Source: Bacteroidales bacterium (GTDB lineage Bacteria; Bacteroidota; Bacteroidia; Bacteroidales; UBA932). Taken from it: a stretch of DNA of 64,000 nt. Location of the stretch: the NCBI GenBank assembly GCA_017428325.1, contig JAFRRA010000002.1:310001-374000 (forward strand). Direction: 5' to 3'. Made by a program: the position numbers and the translations under genes. A model generated the notes under the pieces. The model did no database searches and had not been told where the DNA came from. It saw only the letters and a list, made by a program, of their open reading frames with translations. Of this stretch, positions 62,287-64,000 are shown piece by piece (the first letter of the stretch is position 1; every line of letters begins with the position of its first letter).

Positions 62287-63860
62287 TGGATGTTCTGGAC
62301 CTGAACAACTATAAGATCGAGAAGCTGCCGAAGATGCAGAAATCCGGTTTCGAGCGGACCATGCAGCGCTTCGGCGGCCCTCTCGCTATCTTGGTGTTCA
62401 TCCTGTTGTATTACGTTGTCAAGATTTCGTTCCTGGACAATCTTGACACCAGTTCCCTCTCCGGTGCGGCGCTGAAGCGTTTCAATGAGCTTGGGCTTGA
62501 CGGTTTCATCAGGGCGAACTATGCCATGCTGGCCATCTTTGTGGCGGCGATAGTGCTCTGGATCACCGAGGCCATACCTAACTATCTGACCTCGCTCATT
62601 GTCATACTCGCGATAGTGCTGACCAACATCACCACGGACAAGACGGCCTACGCCCAGCTTGGACATCCGGTGATGTGGCTGAACATACTCTCGTTCGTGC
62701 TGGCTTCTATGCTTGTCAAGACACAGGTAGCCAAGAGGTTTGCCCTGTGGTTCGTGATCAAGTTCGGCAAGAGCGCCGGAGGCGTGATTTTCAGCTTCAT
62801 CATCATCAACCTGGTCCTGTCCGCTTTCATATCGGCGACAACTGCAAAGGCTGCCATCCTTCTCCCGATTATGATGGTTATTTGCGCCATTTACGGAGCG
62901 ACTGGCGGAGAGCACCGCAACAACTTTGGACGTAACCTGATGCTCCAGAACCTCTTCCAGATCAACCTGGGAGCCAACGCCTTCCTTACCGGATCCGGTG
63001 CGACCCTGCTTGCAGGATCCCTGATTGCCGGAGCGCTTGGCATCGGTTCCTTCAGTTATCAGGACTGGTTCAAGGCGGCTTTCCCTATGAACGTTCTCCT
63101 CATTTTGATCGGCTGGTTCGTTGGAACCAAGATAATCTTCAGGATGAAGAAAGAGGAGAAGAAGCCTCAGATTGAAGGTGGTATGGAAAGGCTCCGCGAT
63201 GAGCTCAAGGCTATGGGCAAGATGAAGGGAATCGAGTACAGGGCTATCGCGATCTTCCTTTGCGTGCTGATTCTCTGGGCAACCGACAAGCAGCACGGCA
63301 TTAACCAGACGGCTGTTGCCTTCCTGGGTGCCGTTGTGGCCCTGATGCCTAGAATCGGCATTGTCAAGTGGAACGACGTGGACATTCCTTGGCATCTCCT
63401 CCTCTTCTCGGCCGGAGCCTATACCCTGGGAGCAGGTCTGGACGCTACAGGTCTTCCCGGAACTGCTGTCAATGCGGCATTCGCATCAATGGGAATCACG
63501 GCACAGACTCCATATTGGGCTCTGTACATGATTCTTACGAGTACGATGCTGCTCAGCGCCCTGATTTTCCAGAGCAAGACTATGCAGACGCTCATCTTTG
63601 TTCCTATAGCTATTGGTGTTGCACAGAGTTTCGGTTATCCGGTAATGAGCCTGGCCTTCCCGATCGCTATGCTGGTAGGGCACGTTTACGTGCTTCCTTT
63701 CAACAGTAAGCCGGCCGCCCTGCTCTACACCACCAACCAGTACGGCTGGAGCGACACTTTCAAGTTCGGAATAACGATGATGTTCATCAGCTGGCTGATG
63801 ATACTTCTCTGGGGCCAGACCGTACTGCACTGGTTCGGCTATACCCCAGGACTTTTTTAA
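62286..63860 (+). CDS. DASS/SLC13-family sodium-anion symporter
   Basis: The 524-residue inner-membrane carrier has an extended soluble N-terminus (about 1-35) and roughly 12 membrane segments. It shows SLC13 features such as LWITEAIPNYLTSLIVILAIVL, AFISATTAKAAILLPIMMV and a late TKP-like region, NSKPAALLYTTNQYG. DASS proteins take up dicarboxylates, sulfate or phosphate with sodium; the anion is not readable. It is directly coupled to the CYTH gene. Phosphate is a possibility given the context, dicarboxylate the alternative. Confidence 0.83.
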   Translation: MDVLDLNNYKIEKLPKMQKSGFERTMQRFGGPLAILVFILLYYVVKISFLDNLDTSSLSGAALKRFNELGLDGFIRANYAMLAIFVAAIVLWITEAIPNYLTSLIVILAIVLTNITTDKTAYAQLGHPVMWLNILSFVLASMLVKTQVAKRFALWFVIKFGKSAGGVIFSFIIINLVLSAFISATTAKAAILLPIMMVICAIYGATGGEHRNNFGRNLMLQNLFQINLGANAFLTGSGATLLAGSLIAGALGIGSFSYQDWFKAAFPMNVLLILIGWFVGTKIIFRMKKEEKKPQIEGGMERLRDELKAMGKMKGIEYRAIAIFLCVLILWATDKQHGINQTAVAFLGAVVALMPRIGIVKWNDVDIPWHLLLFSAGAYTLGAGLDATGLPGTAVNAAFASMGITAQTPYWALYMILTSTMLLSALIFQSKTMQTLIFVPIAIGVAQSFGYPVMSLAFPIAMLVGHVYVLPFNSKPAALLYTTNQYGWSDTFKFGITMMFISWLMILLWGQTVLHWFGYTPGLF

Positions 63861-63881
63861 ACAATTAATTACAAAGGCATT

Positions 63882-64000
63882 ATGACAATCGATTGGAATT
63901 TTATACTTAGAATATTCATCGCCGGACTGCTTGGCGGACTCATCGGCTTTGAAAGGGAGATGAGGGCAAAGGAGGCCGGAGTGCGAACCCATTTCGTGGT
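63882..64000 (+). CDS. MgtC/SapB-family membrane protein (5' part only)
   Basis: The first 39 codons, cut by the window edge, read MTIDWNFILRIFIAGLLGGL, then IGFEREMRAKEAGVRTHFVV. GLLGGLIGFEREMRAKEAGVRTHF is the diagnostic start of MgtC/SapB membrane proteins, which are linked to low magnesium and phosphate balance. It begins 21 bases after the symporter stop, so it probably belongs to the same run. Confidence 0.85.
   Translation, partial: MTIDWNFILRIFIAGLLGGLIGFEREMRAKEAGVRTHFV

Noticed and set aside
62241-63395. 384-codon minus-strand open frame opposite the DASS symporter
   Set aside because: His/Glu/Gln-rich low-quality translation, fully covered by a membrane-carrier gene with good motifs.

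Overview
The window looks like a chromosomal segment of a Bacteroidota member, most likely of the order Bacteroidales. The evidence is: many start regions preceded by the Bacteroidetes -7 box TAnnTTTG; a monofunctional proline dehydrogenase; a DUF4293-like protein; a Bacteroidetes-type 'putative porin'; an OprO/P-type porin; a Tricorn-like S41 protease; AMP nucleosidase; and a RapZ C-terminal domain fused to a sugar-kinase-like domain. The species cannot be named from this stretch. The DNA is densely coding, with no gene-free stretch over 300 bases, about 44 genes on + and 15 on -, and no insertion sequence, prophage or CRISPR array that I can see.

Layout. 1-12.4 kb: TPR protein, metallophosphoesterase, lipoprotein, S9 peptidase, a zinc-ribbon/CD225 membrane protein, nucleoside phosphorylase, proline dehydrogenase, uracil permease, tRNA-Gly(CCC) and a LolC/E-type permease. 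12.4-17.3 kb (minus): pncB, an outer-membrane porin and a lytic transglycosylase in one operon. 17.4-30.7 kb: a tightly packed 13-gene plus-strand run. It begins with an AmgK-like kinase/RapZ fusion and a MurU-like nucleotidyltransferase. It continues with FabG, an LpxL-like acyltransferase, ACP, ketosynthase, chain-length-factor-like protein, small transporter, LolA, GT2, an MMPL exporter fused to a PlsC acyltransferase, an esterase and a second acyltransferase. This resembles an aryl-polyene/flexirubin-type cluster without aromatic starter genes. 30.7-50.2 kb: housekeeping genes (DJ-1, Tricorn-like protease, rmuC, amn, NUDIX, HerA-like ATPase, CoA-transferase, dnaK, rluA-type, nadD, gmk, fba, Cof phosphatase, TauE). 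50.4-55.7 kb: grpE-dnaJ, M23 peptidase, anmK, rplS with a structured leader, and tRNA-Arg(ACG). 55.7-64 kb: an HTH/membrane-protein pair, then an apparent phosphate-related run: DUF47 (PhoU-like) protein, a polytopic membrane protein with a LuxR-type HTH, OprO/P-type porin, LTD lipoprotein, CYTH-like protein, CYTH phosphatase, DASS symporter and the start of an MgtC gene.

Most interesting points. (1) A possible one-component phosphate 'transceptor': a degenerate PiT-transporter-like membrane domain joined to a LuxR HTH, encoded next to its DUF47 partner behind an elaborate repeat-rich upstream region. (2) A strongly polar 9-mer, ATCGCTGAG, found 12 times on + and twice on - in unrelated reading contexts, a candidate KOPS- or Chi-like chromosome signal. 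(3) The reduced polyene-like lipid/export operon. (4) A tRNA-Arg in which the near-universal G19-C56 tertiary pair is replaced by A19-U56. All functional calls come from reading motifs by eye, without database searches.
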